64,000 nt of DNA from CBDIBC01 sp965276635 (GTDB lineage: Bacteria > Actinomycetota > Acidimicrobiia > Acidimicrobiales > Palsa-688), in NCBI GenBank assembly GCA_965276635.1, contig CBDIBC010000005.1, positions 930,001 through 994,000 on the forward strand, written 5' to 3'. A program made the position numbers and the translations under genes. Every line of letters starts with the position of its first letter. The stretch's first letter is position 1. The notes under the pieces are model-generated. The model did not search any database. It had not been told where the DNA came from and saw nothing but the letters and a program-made list of their open reading frames with translations. This document shows positions 1 to 9,336 of this stretch, piece by piece.

Positions 1-167
1 GCCACCTGGCCGCCGAACACCCGCACCTTGGTCTCGGGAGGCGAGAACCCCCGGAACATGTTGGCTTCGATCTGCTCGAGCTCCAACACCCCGAGCAGCC
101 GATCGAGCGGGCTCGGTGCATCGCCCGGGGAGACGAGGTTAGGCGGAGCGTCAGGCATGGCGGCCAT
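1..167 (-). CDS. tesB: Acyl-CoA thioesterase II, N-terminal part (cut by window edge)
   Basis: Only the first 55 codons are inside the window. The protein begins MAAMPDAPPN and continues through LDRLLGVLELEQIEANMF to RGFSPPETKVRVFGGQV. This is the N-terminal hot-dog signature of TesB-type thioesterases (LxxLL, FRG, RVFGGQV), which release free fatty acids from acyl-CoA in the cytosol. Two in-frame ATGs at 167 and 158 are both possible starts; a GCGAGG stretch lies just before the first. The neighbour at 347 is divergent. The identification rests on the N-terminal motif alone, because the catalytic residues lie outside the window. Confidence 0.85.
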   Translation of the reverse strand, partial: MAAMPDAPPNLVSPGDAPSPLDRLLGVLELEQIEANMFRGFSPPETKVRVFGGQV

Positions 168-334
168 CCTCGCTGCTGGCCGACGACCCGCTCAACCGGG
201 CGGCGGTCGGTGGCGGCGGGCAGGTCGGCGGGCAGCGGGCGCGCTCAGGTCGGCGGGCGGCGGGCTGGGCGGGCGCCGCCCCTGCGAAGCGTGTCTGAGG
301 AGCTGCTGACTGCCGGCCCGGGCGGGTGGGGTCG

Positions 335-340
335 TAGCAT
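335..340 (+). promoter_or_regulatory. -10 hexamer TAGCAT of a leaderless promoter
   Basis: TAGCAT fits the actinobacterial TANNNT -10 element and ends exactly 6 nt before the GTG at 347, so the transcript probably begins at the start codon. Confidence 0.5.
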
Positions 341-346
341 CGGGTC

Positions 347-829
347 GTGCTGCAACGTTGGTTGTCGGTCCGCGCCGTCCTGTTCCACCTCCTCCTGGCG
401 ACCATCGTGCCCGCGTGCATGATCGCCGGCTGGTGGCAGATGCACCGAGCTCTAGGCGGCAACACCCTCAGCTGGGCATACACGTTCGAGTGGCCGATCT
501 TCGCGGTCATCGCTTTCGTGGGTTGGTGGCAGATGATCCACGAGGATCCTGCCGATCTGGAGGCCCGGCGGGAGGAGCGGCGCCGGCGGGCCAAGGAGGT
601 CGGGCCACCGACCGTCGACCCGCTGCCGGTGGCGTTGCGCCAGGCCTCGACTGGCGGCGGGGCTTGGGCTGGTGGCACGGTTTCGGTCAACGGCACGATC
701 TCGGCCAACGGCACGGTATCGGTCGACGAGGCGCCGACCGACGCCCTGGACGCCTACAACGCCTACTTGGCCTCGCTGGCCACCAATGGCAAGGCCAAGA
801 CCTGGCGGAACCCGCAGGGCCGTCCGTGA
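347..829 (+). CDS. Small two-helix membrane protein of unknown function
   Basis: 160 aa. Two hydrophobic segments rich in Trp (roughly residues 10-32 and 47-65, each ending in GWWQM) are followed by a charged EARREERRRR stretch and a low-complexity cytoplasmic tail with an imperfect NGT repeat (VNGTISANGTVSV). The GTG start is supported by a -10 hexamer six bases upstream. The stop overlaps the GTG of the DUF3817 gene (GTGA), so the two are probably translated together. A small membrane protein beside a DUF3817 gene is also seen in mycobacteria (lprD region, recalled from memory). The function is unknown. Confidence 0.75.
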   Translation: MLQRWLSVRAVLFHLLLATIVPACMIAGWWQMHRALGGNTLSWAYTFEWPIFAVIAFVGWWQMIHEDPADLEARREERRRRAKEVGPPTVDPLPVALRQASTGGGAWAGGTVSVNGTISANGTVSVDEAPTDALDAYNAYLASLATNGKAKTWRNPQGRP

Positions 830-1188
830 AGGGCTTGCCCGGCGCCCTGCTGCGGTACCGCATCCTGGCCTACATCGTCGGCGTGGGACTCATTGTCCTC
901 GTCTTCGTGGGCATCCCCCTCCAGATCGCCGGTCACAAGTCGGTCGTAGCCATCGTCGGGCCCATCCACGGGTTCCTGTACATCCTCTACCTGGTGGCCG
1001 CCCTCGACCTGGCCCGCCGGGCCAAGTTCGGGTTCCTGCGGATGCTGGCCATGGTGGCCGCCGGGCTCCTGCCGTTCCTGGCATTCATCATCGAGCGCAG
1101 CATGACCGCCAAGGTGGCCGCTGGCGTCGAGCCGTGGAGGCTCCCCCGCCGCCGGCCGCCCGTTCCCGACGCGACCACCGTCGACTGA
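826..1188 (+). CDS. DUF3817-family integral membrane protein
   Basis: 120 aa with three or four membrane helices: ILAYIVGVGLIVLVFVGI near residues 13-30, then IHGFLYILYLVAALDLA and MLAMVAAGLLPFLAFIIE. The IHGFLYILYL segment with its conserved His and the C-terminal helix ending FIIER are typical of DUF3817 proteins of Actinobacteria, for which no activity is established. The GTG start at 826 overlaps the upstream stop. The cytoplasmic C-terminus is Arg/Pro rich. Confidence 0.8.
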   Translation: MKGLPGALLRYRILAYIVGVGLIVLVFVGIPLQIAGHKSVVAIVGPIHGFLYILYLVAALDLARRAKFGFLRMLAMVAAGLLPFLAFIIERSMTAKVAAGVEPWRLPRRRPPVPDATTVD

Positions 1189-1261
1189 CCCAGCGGTACC
1201 ACGGCTGGCGGCCCCGGTCGGCGGCGGCTGCAGACCGTGGCGGGGCGGGCGCCCGGCGGGA

Positions 1262-1349
1262 GGATCGAGACCGGGACCGAGCGGCCGGCCGGGGGATCGA
1301 GACCGGGACCGAGCGGCCGGCCGGGGGATCGAGACCGGAACCGGCCGGG
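1262..1349. repeat. 32-bp tandem repeat, about 2.7 copies
   Basis: A unit starting GGATCGAGACCGGGACCGAG occurs at 1262-1293 and 1294-1325, with a third partial and diverged copy from 1326. It is non-coding on both strands as far as can be judged. Confidence 0.8.
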
Positions 1350-1357
1350 AGAAGTGG

Positions 1358-1388
1358 TCAGTACTGCATGCTGGGTCGGCATTACTGA
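1358..1388. repeat. 31-bp imperfect palindrome
   Basis: Arms TCAGTACTGC and GCATTACTGA pair at 9 of 10 positions around an 11-nt loop. Its size and intergenic position resemble the other small palindromes of the window, but its sequence is different. Confidence 0.45.
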
Positions 1389-1473
1389 ACACTGGCGGCG
1401 CCCGGCCGGCAGCCCCGGCCGGCGACAGCCGCACACCGTGGCGGGGCGGGCGCCCGGCCATGGCGGGACCGGC

Positions 1474-2364
1474 TCAGACAGCCACCTCGGCGAGCATCCG
1501 GCGAGCCGTCCCACCGGTGACCAGCTCTCGCTGGGCCGGCGTGAGGCCCAGACCATCGACGGCGGCCAACGCCTGGACGATGGTGAAGCCGGTGTTCGGT
1601 GCATCGCTACTGAAGAGCAGCGTACGGGCAGCCCACCTGGCCCGATCGAATGGGACCTGCACCTACCTCGTGCACCACAGGCGTGAGGTCGGCATACATC
1701 TTCGGGTGGGCGTCGACCAGGTCGAGCGACGCGGTCGGCGCCCGGTAGCCACAGTGGGCGATGACGATCCGCGCCCCGGGATGGCGCGTCGCCGCCGCCG
1801 CCGCCGCGACGAGTCCGAGCTCGTCCTCCGGTAGTGGGTCAGTTTGACTTCGGCGCCGACAATCAAACTGACCCACTACCCGTCCTCCGCCGTATGCCCG
1901 GTGTGGGCGTGGCCGGCGAGCGCTACCATCGGCAAGGCGACGGACGAGGCGTACTCCCAGACTGGGTCCAGCCGCGCATCGCCGGGTGCGAACTGCCCAC
2001 GGAGCAGTGTAGCTACGACACCCGGGCGCCGAGCTCCTCGACCGCGAACCGAACGAGGGCTGGGCCGTCGTCGTCGTCAGGGTGCACGGTGCAGCCGGCG
2101 ACCACCTCCGCCCGTCCGCCTTATTGGGCGGCGGAGGTGGTCGCCATTGCCTCGCTCAGTGCCGCCGCTGCGCCCCTGCGACGCACGTACGGCAGGCTCC
2201 AGACCTGCGCCACGCCGTCCACCGCCAGCGTTCGCAAGCAACGTCGTGGTCGAGTGGGCAGGCGAACCTGTCGGGGTCATAGCCGTGCCCCTCGAAGAAG
2301 GCACGAATGGCCCGGGCCAGGCCGGCGGCAGCAGGTGGACGTGCGAGTCGACGACGGCTCCCAC
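1474..2364 (-). pseudogene. Amidohydrolase (amidohydro_2 / COG2159-type), frameshifted pseudogene
   Basis: Read across changing frames, the minus strand gives a nearly full-length metal-dependent hydrolase of about 290 aa. It starts VGAVVDSHVHLLPP (metal-binding HxH), then LARAIRAFFEGHGYDPDRFA, EVVAGCTVHPDDDDGP, LDPVWEYASSVALPMVALAG, ARIVIAHCGYRAP and LTPAQRELVTGGTARRMLAE, with a stop at 1474. Breaks include a frame change just after HLLPP, a TAG near 2010, a one-base loss near 1995, a 59-bp insertion around 1822-1880 and another frame change near 1665. Family members act on C-N bonds or decarboxylate. Several independent lesions make a sequencing error an unlikely full explanation. The GTG at 2364 is a probable original start. 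Confidence 0.85.
1830..1880. mobile_element. 51-bp palindromic insert with 8-bp flanking duplication
   Basis: Perfect 18-bp inverted repeats lie at 1830-1847 (GGTAGTGGGTCAGTTTGA) and 1863-1880 around a 15-nt core. The octamer CGTCCTCC occurs directly on both sides (1822-1829 and 1881-1888). Removing the element plus one octamer (59 bp) rejoins the amidohydrolase frame exactly: HTGHTAED runs straight into ELGLVAAAAAA. The sequence therefore shows an insertion with a target duplication. It encodes nothing, so a partner enzyme elsewhere must have moved it, in the manner of a MITE or REP-type element. Confidence 0.8.
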
Positions 2365-2400
2365 CTGCGACGACGCTGCTCCCTGTCGGCGCAGGCGGGC

Positions 2401-2406
2401 TAGGAT
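2401..2406 (+). promoter_or_regulatory. -10 hexamer TAGGAT
   Basis: TANNNT element nine bases before the ATG at 2416; transcription would begin within a few bases of the start codon. Confidence 0.4.
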
Positions 2407-2415
2407 CGGGGCCGC

Positions 2416-3903
2416 ATGCTCGCCCATGTCGGGACCGACGCCGACCTGGTGGTGATCGGCGGTGGGACGGCGGGGATCGTGGCGGCGCGCATCGCGGCCG
2501 GTCTAGGAGCCCGAGTGCTGGTAGTCGAGGCGGGGCGTCTGGGCGGCGACTGCCTCTGGTCGGGTTGCGTGCCGAGCAAGCGCCTCGTGGCCGCTGCCGC
2601 GGCGGCGGCCACGGTCCGCCGGGCTGCGGATCATGGCCTGAAGGCCACGCTGGCCGCGGTGGACATGGGCCAGGTGATGGCCACAGTCCGCGCCGCGCAG
2701 GGCCGACTCGAACCCGAGGACAGCCGGGCCGCTCTCGAGAGCGACGGCGTGGAGGTGGTGGCTGCGGCCGGCCGGTTCGACGGACCGGGCCGGATCGTGG
2801 CGGGAACGCGGACCCTGCGCTATGCCTCCGCCCTGGTAGCCACGGGAAGCACGCCGGCGTGGCCCGCGATCTCTGGCCTCGACGACACCGCGACCGAAGC
2901 GCAGGGCGCAGGCGCGCCGCCGGCGGTGACCGTCGACACCGTCTGGGATCTGACCCAGCTACCCGATCACCTGCTCGTGCTGGGCGGCGGCCCGAGCGGC
3001 TGCGAGCTGGCACAGGCGTTCGCACGACTCGGCGCCCGAGTCACCGTGATCGAGCGGGAGTCTCGGCTGCTACCGGCAGAGGACGAGACCGCCAGCGCTG
3101 CGGTGCGCGCCGCCCTGACGGCGGACGGCGCCACCGTCTCGGTGGGTGCCACAGTGGGCGCCTGCCGGGCCATCGCTGGCCGATGGGAGCTCGACATCGT
3201 CGGCCGGGATGAGACGGTGACCGGCTCTCACGTTTTGGTCGTCACCGGGCGGCGGCCGCGTTCCTACCAATTGGGCCTCGAGACGGTGGGGGTGGCCACC
3301 GACCAGCGAGGCGCCATCACGGTGGACGATCGGCTCCGGACCTCTGCGCCGGGGATCCTGGCCGCCGGTGACGTCACGGGCGTCGCCCCTTTCACCCACG
3401 TCGCGGCGTACCAGGCCCGCCTGGCCGTACCGCAGGCTCTCTTCGGTCTGGGCCGGAGAGCCGACTACCGGGCTGTGCCGCGAGTGGTGTTCACGGACCC
3501 GGAGGTAGCCGCCGTGGGCTGCTCGGAGAGGGAAGCCCAGGCTCGCTGGGGACGCCTGGCCGTGACGGTGCGAGTGGCGACAGACGGTCTTGACCGGGTT
3601 GTCGTCAGCGGACGGGACATCGGTGGCGACGTGGTGCTGGTCGGCGATCCCCGGGGTCGCCTGGTCGGCGCCACGGTGATCGGCCCATCGGCGGGCGAGG
3701 TGATCGCCGAGCTGGTGGCCCGCATCGAGCACCGCGATCCCATCTCGTCGCTCTCACGAGCGGTCCACGCGTACCCCACCTACGCCGAGGGGCCGAGCCG
3801 TGCGGCGGACAAGCTGGTCCGGGCCCGCTGGACGTCACCGACGATCCGCCGCCTCGCGCCGTTGGCGATCGGGATTCACCGACGGCTAGCGGGACGGGGC
3901 TGA
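2416..3903 (+). CDS. FAD-dependent pyridine nucleotide-disulfide oxidoreductase (mercuric reductase / lipoamide dehydrogenase-like)
   Basis: 495 aa, usual length for class I disulfide reductases. The FAD dinucleotide fold has GGGTAG at residues 15-20 and Glu38. The redox pair is in GGDCLWSGCVPSK (Cys46 and Cys51). A second NAD(P) fold carries GGGPSG in LVLGGGPSGCELAQ, the FAD ribose motif is APGILAAGDV, and the C-terminal dimer domain ends in AVHAYPTYAEG with its His and Glu. The enzyme should pass electrons from NAD(P)H through FAD to a disulfide or quinone-like acceptor. The acceptor cannot be told: no mercury-binding Cys pair is seen at the C-terminus, and no lipoyl enzyme genes are adjacent. 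Expressed on its own from a promoter at 2401. Confidence 0.88.
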   Translation: MLAHVGTDADLVVIGGGTAGIVAARIAAGLGARVLVVEAGRLGGDCLWSGCVPSKRLVAAAAAAATVRRAADHGLKATLAAVDMGQVMATVRAAQGRLEPEDSRAALESDGVEVVAAAGRFDGPGRIVAGTRTLRYASALVATGSTPAWPAISGLDDTATEAQGAGAPPAVTVDTVWDLTQLPDHLLVLGGGPSGCELAQAFARLGARVTVIERESRLLPAEDETASAAVRAALTADGATVSVGATVGACRAIAGRWELDIVGRDETVTGSHVLVVTGRRPRSYQLGLETVGVATDQRGAITVDDRLRTSAPGILAAGDVTGVAPFTHVAAYQARLAVPQALFGLGRRADYRAVPRVVFTDPEVAAVGCSEREAQARWGRLAVTVRVATDGLDRVVVSGRDIGGDVVLVGDPRGRLVGATVIGPSAGEVIAELVARIEHRDPISSLSRAVHAYPTYAEGPSRAADKLVRARWTSPTIRRLAPLAIGIHRRLAGRG

Positions 3904-3909
3904 CCCACC

Positions 3910-4020
3910 CGGAGCCTGGCCGTCGAGCTGGCACACCACCGCATCCGGTGCAACCGCCTGAAACCGGTTCGACTGTCGCCCGCCACGGTGATGGACCATC
4001 TGACCGCCAACGATTGCCCT
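3910..4020 (+). pseudogene. Possible remnant of a short-chain dehydrogenase C-terminus
   Basis: One frame reads RSLAVELAHHRIRCN followed by RLKPVRLSPATVM. This resembles the SDR stretch LAxELAPxxIRVNxVxPG ahead of the substrate loop. There is no start, no Rossmann motif and no catalytic Tyr here, so if the resemblance is real only about 37 codons survive. It could be chance. Confidence 0.3.
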
Positions 4021-4066
4021 GTGAGCTCAGGCCGGGAGTGTCACCTTCTCCGACCTGAGCTCTCAC
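4021..4066. terminator. Hairpin directly downstream of tRNA-Tyr
   Basis: GTGAGCTCAGGCCGG at 4021-4035 is the near-complement of CCGACCTGAGCTCTCAC at 4050-4066, with a two-base bulge. The stem sits one base past the encoded CCA of tRNA-Tyr on the transcribed strand and has no U tract. It may end the tRNA transcript or guide 3' processing. Confidence 0.5.
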
Positions 4067-4067
4067 A

Positions 4068-4152
<85 letters not shown>

Positions 4153-4200
4153 AGGAGCATCAGACGATAGCGGCGGACGGTGTCGCCGTTCGACTTCCCC

Positions 4201-4303
4201 GGGCCGAGCCACGCCGAGCCAGCCCGGGCCGAGCCAGGCCGAGCCAGGCCAGGCCGAGCCAGGACGGGCCGAGCCGGGCCGAGCCGGGCCGGGCCGGGCC
4301 GGG
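4201..4303. repeat. GC-rich array of GGCCGAGCC units upstream of tRNA-Tyr
   Basis: About ten imperfect 10-bp units of the form GGCCGAGCCA or GGCCGAGCCG run without interruption, then decay to GGGCC repeats. It occupies most of the 251-bp gap between tRNA-Tyr and the gene ending at 4404. The rest of the gap shows no gene. Confidence 0.85.
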
Positions 4304-4403
4304 AGAATCGGTCGCCTCTCCTCGGCGCACCAAGAGCGGTCAACCCGAGCCCGAGGCGCCTGTCCGCGAGCTGGTCGCACCGCCCAGGGGTCCGGAGAGC
4401 GAG

Positions 4404-5065
4404 TCAACCCGACGCCGAGCTGCCCGCCCCCCGGCTGCCCGCCCCGCCAGCCCGTCCGCCGCCGAAGCCGCCGGCCGCCGAGGCTCCTGGAGCCGTGGCG
4501 ATCACGGCAGTGGCGGCAACGCTGCCGTCGCTCGCCTTCGACCCGCGGGCGATCGCGGTGTCGCCGATCTGGACGCTTCCGATGCTGCCGACCCCGGTCC
4601 TGGTCACGTTCGTCGTGGGGCCGATCGTCACCTTGACGAGCCCCCCGGACGCGTCGGTCACGTACACCGTGTTGCCGGTGACGTCGCTCACCGTGCCCTG
4701 CGTGGCGGCGCCGCCTGCAGCGGCGGACGAGCCGAACGCGCCGCCGGACCCGGAGGTCGATCCGGCGCCGAAGGCGCCGCCGCCGCGGCGGGCGGCGAGG
4801 GCGGCCAGCGCCGACCGGCCGGTGGAGCCCGAACCGTGGTGCTTCTGGGCGACGGCTCCGCCCCAGAACGCGCCGGCGGCCACCAGGAGGGTCAGGATGA
4901 CGGCGGTGGGCCCCCGGAGCCGGAGGCCGCGCTGCTCGGGGGGTTGGAGCCAGTCCTCGTCTTCCTCGTCGGCGACGGCATCGGGCTCGGGGCCCCGGTC
5001 GGTCACCGCCGGGAGCTCCGCAGTGGGCTGGATCCGGGCGTGGTCGTCGGGCGGCATGGGCGACC

Positions 5066-5069
<4 letters not shown>
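4404..5069 (-). CDS. Membrane-anchored DUF5666-like protein, last gene of the MacAB-like operon
   Basis: 221 aa. A charged cytoplasmic head of about 50 residues is followed by one membrane helix (AVILTLLVAAGAFWGGAVA). Next come a Ser/Gly-rich linker and a small beta-rich domain (GTVSDVTGNTVYVTDASGG to VQIGDTAIARG) of the kind called DUF5666, then a Gly-rich tail. The GTG at 5069 overlaps the permease stop (GTGA), so it belongs to the efflux operon. The fold suggests an extracytoplasmic accessory domain; no activity is known. The gene at 41118 has the same plan. Confidence 0.7.
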
Positions 5070-6285
<1,216 letters not shown>

Positions 6286-6289
<4 letters not shown>

Positions 6290-7035
6290 GGGCGGACCGG
6301 CTCTGCGGTGGGCTCGTCGGAGAGGACGGCACCGTCCCGCAGTCTGATGACCCGTCGGGTGTAGGCGGCGACCTCGGGCTCGTGGGTGATCAGGACCACG
6401 GTCCGACCGGACTGGTTCAGGCGGGCGAATATCTGCATGATTTCGCTGGTCGATGCCGAATCCAGGTTCCCGGTGGGCTCGTCGGCCAGGATCAGCGACG
6501 GGTTGGTGACGATGGCTCGAGCCACGGCGGCACGCTGCTGCTGACCCCCCGACATCTCGCTCGGCAGGTGGTGCACCCGATCCCCGAGGCCCACCTCGTC
6601 GAGCGCAGCCGCAGCTCGCTCCCGGCGTTCCCGCAGACCGACTCCGGCGTAGGCAAGCGGCAACTCGACGTTGGCCAGGGCGCTCGTGCGAGGTATCAGG
6701 TTGAAGCTCTGGAACACGAATCCGATCTTGCGGTTGCGAACCCGCGCCACCGTGGCTTCCTCCAGCCGGCGGACGTCGACACCGTCGAGGAGGTAGCGGC
6801 CACGGCTGGGGGCGTCCAGGCACCCGAGGATGTTCATCATGGTGGACTTTCCCGAACCGGACGCGCCCATGATGGCCACGAACTCGCCGCGTTGGACCTC
6901 GAGGCTCACACCGCGGAGGGCGGCCACCCGTATCTCGCCCATCTCGTAGAGCTTGTCCACGTCTCGCAGCGTGATGACCGGACGACGGTGCCGGCCCTCA
7001 TGGTCCATTGGGCGCCCTGGATCGGTGGTGGTCAC
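6286..7035 (-). CDS. MacB/LolD-type ABC transporter ATP-binding protein
   Basis: 249 aa. It shows Walker A GASGSGKST, the Q-loop in FVFQSFNLIPR, the signature SGGQQQR, Walker B LILADEP followed by TGNLDSA, and the H-loop LITHE. FNLIPRTSALANVELPLAYA is characteristic of the LolD/MacB ATPase group. The GTG at 7035 overlaps the adaptor stop and is preferred for that reason; an internal ATG at 7008 is possible. It powers the permease encoded next. Confidence 0.92.
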
Positions 7036-8600
7036 CCGGCCCGACCGCCGCCTGCGCCGCCGCCCAATCCCCCGCGGCCCAGGCCTCCCCCACCGAGACC
7101 ACCCAGGCCGGCGCCGAACCCCGAACGACTGGTGGTCGCGGACGACGAGGACGAACCGGTCGTGGACACTGTCGCCGTGGGCTCGACGACGGTGTCGCCG
7201 GCGTTCAGTCCGCCGGTGATCTGCGTGGTGGTGTCGCCGGCCAGGCCCGTCGTGATGGCTCGGGTGGTCCGCCCGCTCTTGGTCAGCAGTGTCACCGTGG
7301 ATCGACCGCCGGTGGTCGTGATGGCCGAGGAGGGGAGCTCCGCCACGTTGGCGACGGACTTGGTCACCACACTGATCTGGGCGGACATCCCGTCCTTGAC
7401 CGTGGCGGGGGGATTGGTCAGGGTAGTGGCGTCGTCGTACTCCACTACGTTGCTCACGGTGGTGGGCGTGGTCGCCAGGGCGCTCACCTGGCCGGTAACG
7501 GTCGTGTTGGCCAGCGCGTCCAGGGTGATGTCCGCCGCCTCGCCGACCGCTATGTCGGGAGCGTCGGCTTCGGCGAAGCCAGCCACGATCTGGAGGTGGG
7601 ACAGATCGGCGATGGTGAGGAACGACGAGCTGCTCGAGGAGCTGGACGTTCCCGACGCACCGCCACCCGACGCACCGCCACCCGACGCACCGCCACCCGA
7701 CGAACCGCTGCCGGACGCGGCGGATGACCCGCCGGCGGAGCTGGTCGACGCCGACCCAGAGGTCGCCCCCGGGCTGGCGGCACTGGTCGATCCCGAAGCG
7801 GTCACCGTCTGGCCCACTGTCCCGTTCAGGGCGGTGATGGTGCCGCTGATGGGTGCCGTCAGGGTGGTCTGGTTCGCCGCCTGCTGGTCGGTGGTGACCG
7901 TGTTCTGGTCCTGGGTGACGGCAGCGTCGTCTTCGGCCAGCTGGGCCGGGCTGACGTACTCCTTGGCTGCGACGGACAGCTGCGTGGACGTCAACTGGTT
8001 CTGTGCGGAGGTAAGCGATCCGGTGTCCTGGTTGACGCCACTGTTGTCCTGGGTCGTGGCGTTGCACGCCGCACCGGTTCCGTGTGCTGCCGTGCACGCG
8101 GCCTGATCGGTGGACAGCTGCGACCGCGCCGCGCTCAGGTTGTCCTGCGCCGTGGTGACGCTCTGCTCTGCGCTCGTGACGCTGTAGGTGTCCTGGGCCT
8201 TACCGGCCGGCGTCTGGCCGCCGTTGCCCTGGGCGTTGGTCAATGTCTCCTGCGCGGCCATCAGCTGCGCCTCGGCCGATGCCAGGGTGGCGTCGGCCGT
8301 AGCCGGGTTCACCTTGGCGAGGACCTGGCCGGCGGTGACCTGCTGGCCCGCGGCCACGTCGATCTCGGTGACCGTGCCGCTGGTCGCGAAGCTCACAGCC
8401 TCGGTGGTGGCCGGGGCCACATTGCCGCTGGCCGTCACGGTCGACTGGACCGTACCCCGGGCGACCGTGACGGTCCGGCCTGACGTCGCGGCTGACGCAG
8501 AATGGAAGATCGACGCCAGCCCGAAGTAGACGAGCACCGCCACCACGGCGAGGAGGGCGGCGTTGACCAGGAGGAAGCGCCGGGAGAACCGTCCGGTCAC
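7032..8600 (-). CDS. MacA-like periplasmic adaptor (HlyD/RND-type membrane fusion protein)
   Basis: 522 aa. A signal anchor (FLLVNAALLAVVAVLVYFGL) is followed by a biotinyl-lipoyl-like half motif (SGTVTEIDVAAGQQVTAGQV), a coiled-coil hairpin of about 140 residues and a second lipoyl half (LTAPISGTITALNGTVGQTV). Between the halves of the outer domain lies a Ser/Gly-rich insert with SGGGA repeats; beta-barrel and membrane-proximal domains follow. The C-terminus is a Gly-rich tail. Adaptors of this type couple MacB-like permeases to substrates outside the membrane. The GTG at 8600 overlaps the preceding stop. The low-complexity insert is unusual for the family. Confidence 0.88.
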   Translation of the reverse strand: MTGRFSRRFLLVNAALLAVVAVLVYFGLASIFHSASAATSGRTVTVARGTVQSTVTASGNVAPATTEAVSFATSGTVTEIDVAAGQQVTAGQVLAKVNPATADATLASAEAQLMAAQETLTNAQGNGGQTPAGKAQDTYSVTSAEQSVTTAQDNLSAARSQLSTDQAACTAAHGTGAACNATTQDNSGVNQDTGSLTSAQNQLTSTQLSVAAKEYVSPAQLAEDDAAVTQDQNTVTTDQQAANQTTLTAPISGTITALNGTVGQTVTASGSTSAASPGATSGSASTSSAGGSSAASGSGSSGGGASGGGASGGGASGTSSSSSSSSFLTIADLSHLQIVAGFAEADAPDIAVGEAADITLDALANTTVTGQVSALATTPTTVSNVVEYDDATTLTNPPATVKDGMSAQISVVTKSVANVAELPSSAITTTGGRSTVTLLTKSGRTTRAITTGLAGDTTTQITGGLNAGDTVVEPTATVSTTGSSSSSATTSRSGFGAGLGGLGGGGLGRGGLGGGAGGGRAG

Positions 8601-9244
8601 GGGTTGCTGCTTCCGCTCGTGGTGGTGGACGAGCCGGCACCAGTGGCCGGACGCAGGCTGGCACATGCCTGCTCAGCCGCCTGCCGGGTGGTGGCGGCCA
8701 CGGTCGTGGTCGTGGCGCCGGCAACCGTAGTGGTGGTCGTGCCGCCGGCGCCGCGGGCCGGCAGGGTAACCCCGTGCAGCTCGAGGCAGTTCCGGTAGGC
8801 GGCGAACGCCGGGCTGTTCTGCCGACCCCGACCGCCGAACCCGCCGCCGGGCAGGGTGCTGCGACAGGCCTGGAGCGCTGTCCGGTACTGCTGGGCGGTG
8901 ACGCCCGCAGGCAGGCTCGGGGTCGGGAAGCTGCCGGGCGTCCGCGTGCCCGCTCCCGGTGGGCGCTGAGCGCCGGGGGTGCGCCCAGGCCCCCCGCCTC
9001 CTCGACGTCCGAAGCCCAGCTGTCCGGCAGCGCTGGCGGGGATGCCCTTGGACTCCAGGCAGGAGGTGAACGCGCTTCGTCCGGCCCCGGTGGTCGTCGT
9101 CGACGCCGACGACGCGTGCGCCGGGGACCCGCCACACGCAGCCAGGAGTGGGGCCAGCCCGAGCAGGGCGACCATGGTCAGCGCCGGCTTCCGGCTCCGC
9201 CTGCGATGCGGACGATCTGATGATGATGTCACGTCCGCAGACAT
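8597..9244 (-). CDS. Secreted lipoprotein, first gene of the MacAB-like operon
   Basis: 215 aa. A signal peptide with the lipobox LLAAC (Cys at about residue 37) is followed by Thr/Ser-rich linkers. Two copies of a short Cys module are present, FTSCLESKGI and YRNCLELHGV, each followed by a further Cys (LQACRSTLP and EQACASLRP). Two disulfide-linked pairs are therefore likely. Such proteins sit upstream of MacA-like genes in other actinobacteria, but no function is established. It is coupled to the adaptor by GTGA and divergent from yajQ across 92 bp. Confidence 0.75.
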   Translation of the reverse strand: MSADVTSSSDRPHRRRSRKPALTMVALLGLAPLLAACGGSPAHASSASTTTTGAGRSAFTSCLESKGIPASAAGQLGFGRRGGGGPGRTPGAQRPPGAGTRTPGSFPTPSLPAGVTAQQYRTALQACRSTLPGGGFGGRGRQNSPAFAAYRNCLELHGVTLPARGAGGTTTTTVAGATTTTVAATTRQAAEQACASLRPATGAGSSTTTSGSSNP

Positions 9245-9324
9245 TGTCGAAGTGAGGTGAGAGGGGAATGAGACGCGAGTGAGAGTTACCTACGAGAACG
9301 CGGAAAAGGGCCTCCAGCGAGGGA

Positions 9325-9330
9325 TAGCCT
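9325..9330 (+). promoter_or_regulatory. -10 hexamer TAGCCT of a leaderless promoter
   Basis: TANNNT element exactly 6 nt before the yajQ ATG. Confidence 0.5.
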
Positions 9331-9336
9331 GGAGCA

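Larger units (their letters stand above)
1234..1458. repeat. Pair of identical 24-bp direct repeats, about 200 bp apart
   Basis: The 24 bases at 1234-1257 (beginning ACCGTGGCGGGGC) recur without mismatch at 1435-1458. Between them lie the 32-bp tandem array and a short palindrome. No protein fits this stretch. It lies just downstream of the broken amidohydrolase gene and appears to be degraded, rearranged DNA. Confidence 0.7.

Noticed and set aside
4201..4303. Repeated Arg/Glu/Pro/Gly-rich frames through the GC array as a collagen-like protein
   Set aside because: Open in several frames only because of the 10-bp repeat; no start site, and the frame reads into tRNA-Tyr.
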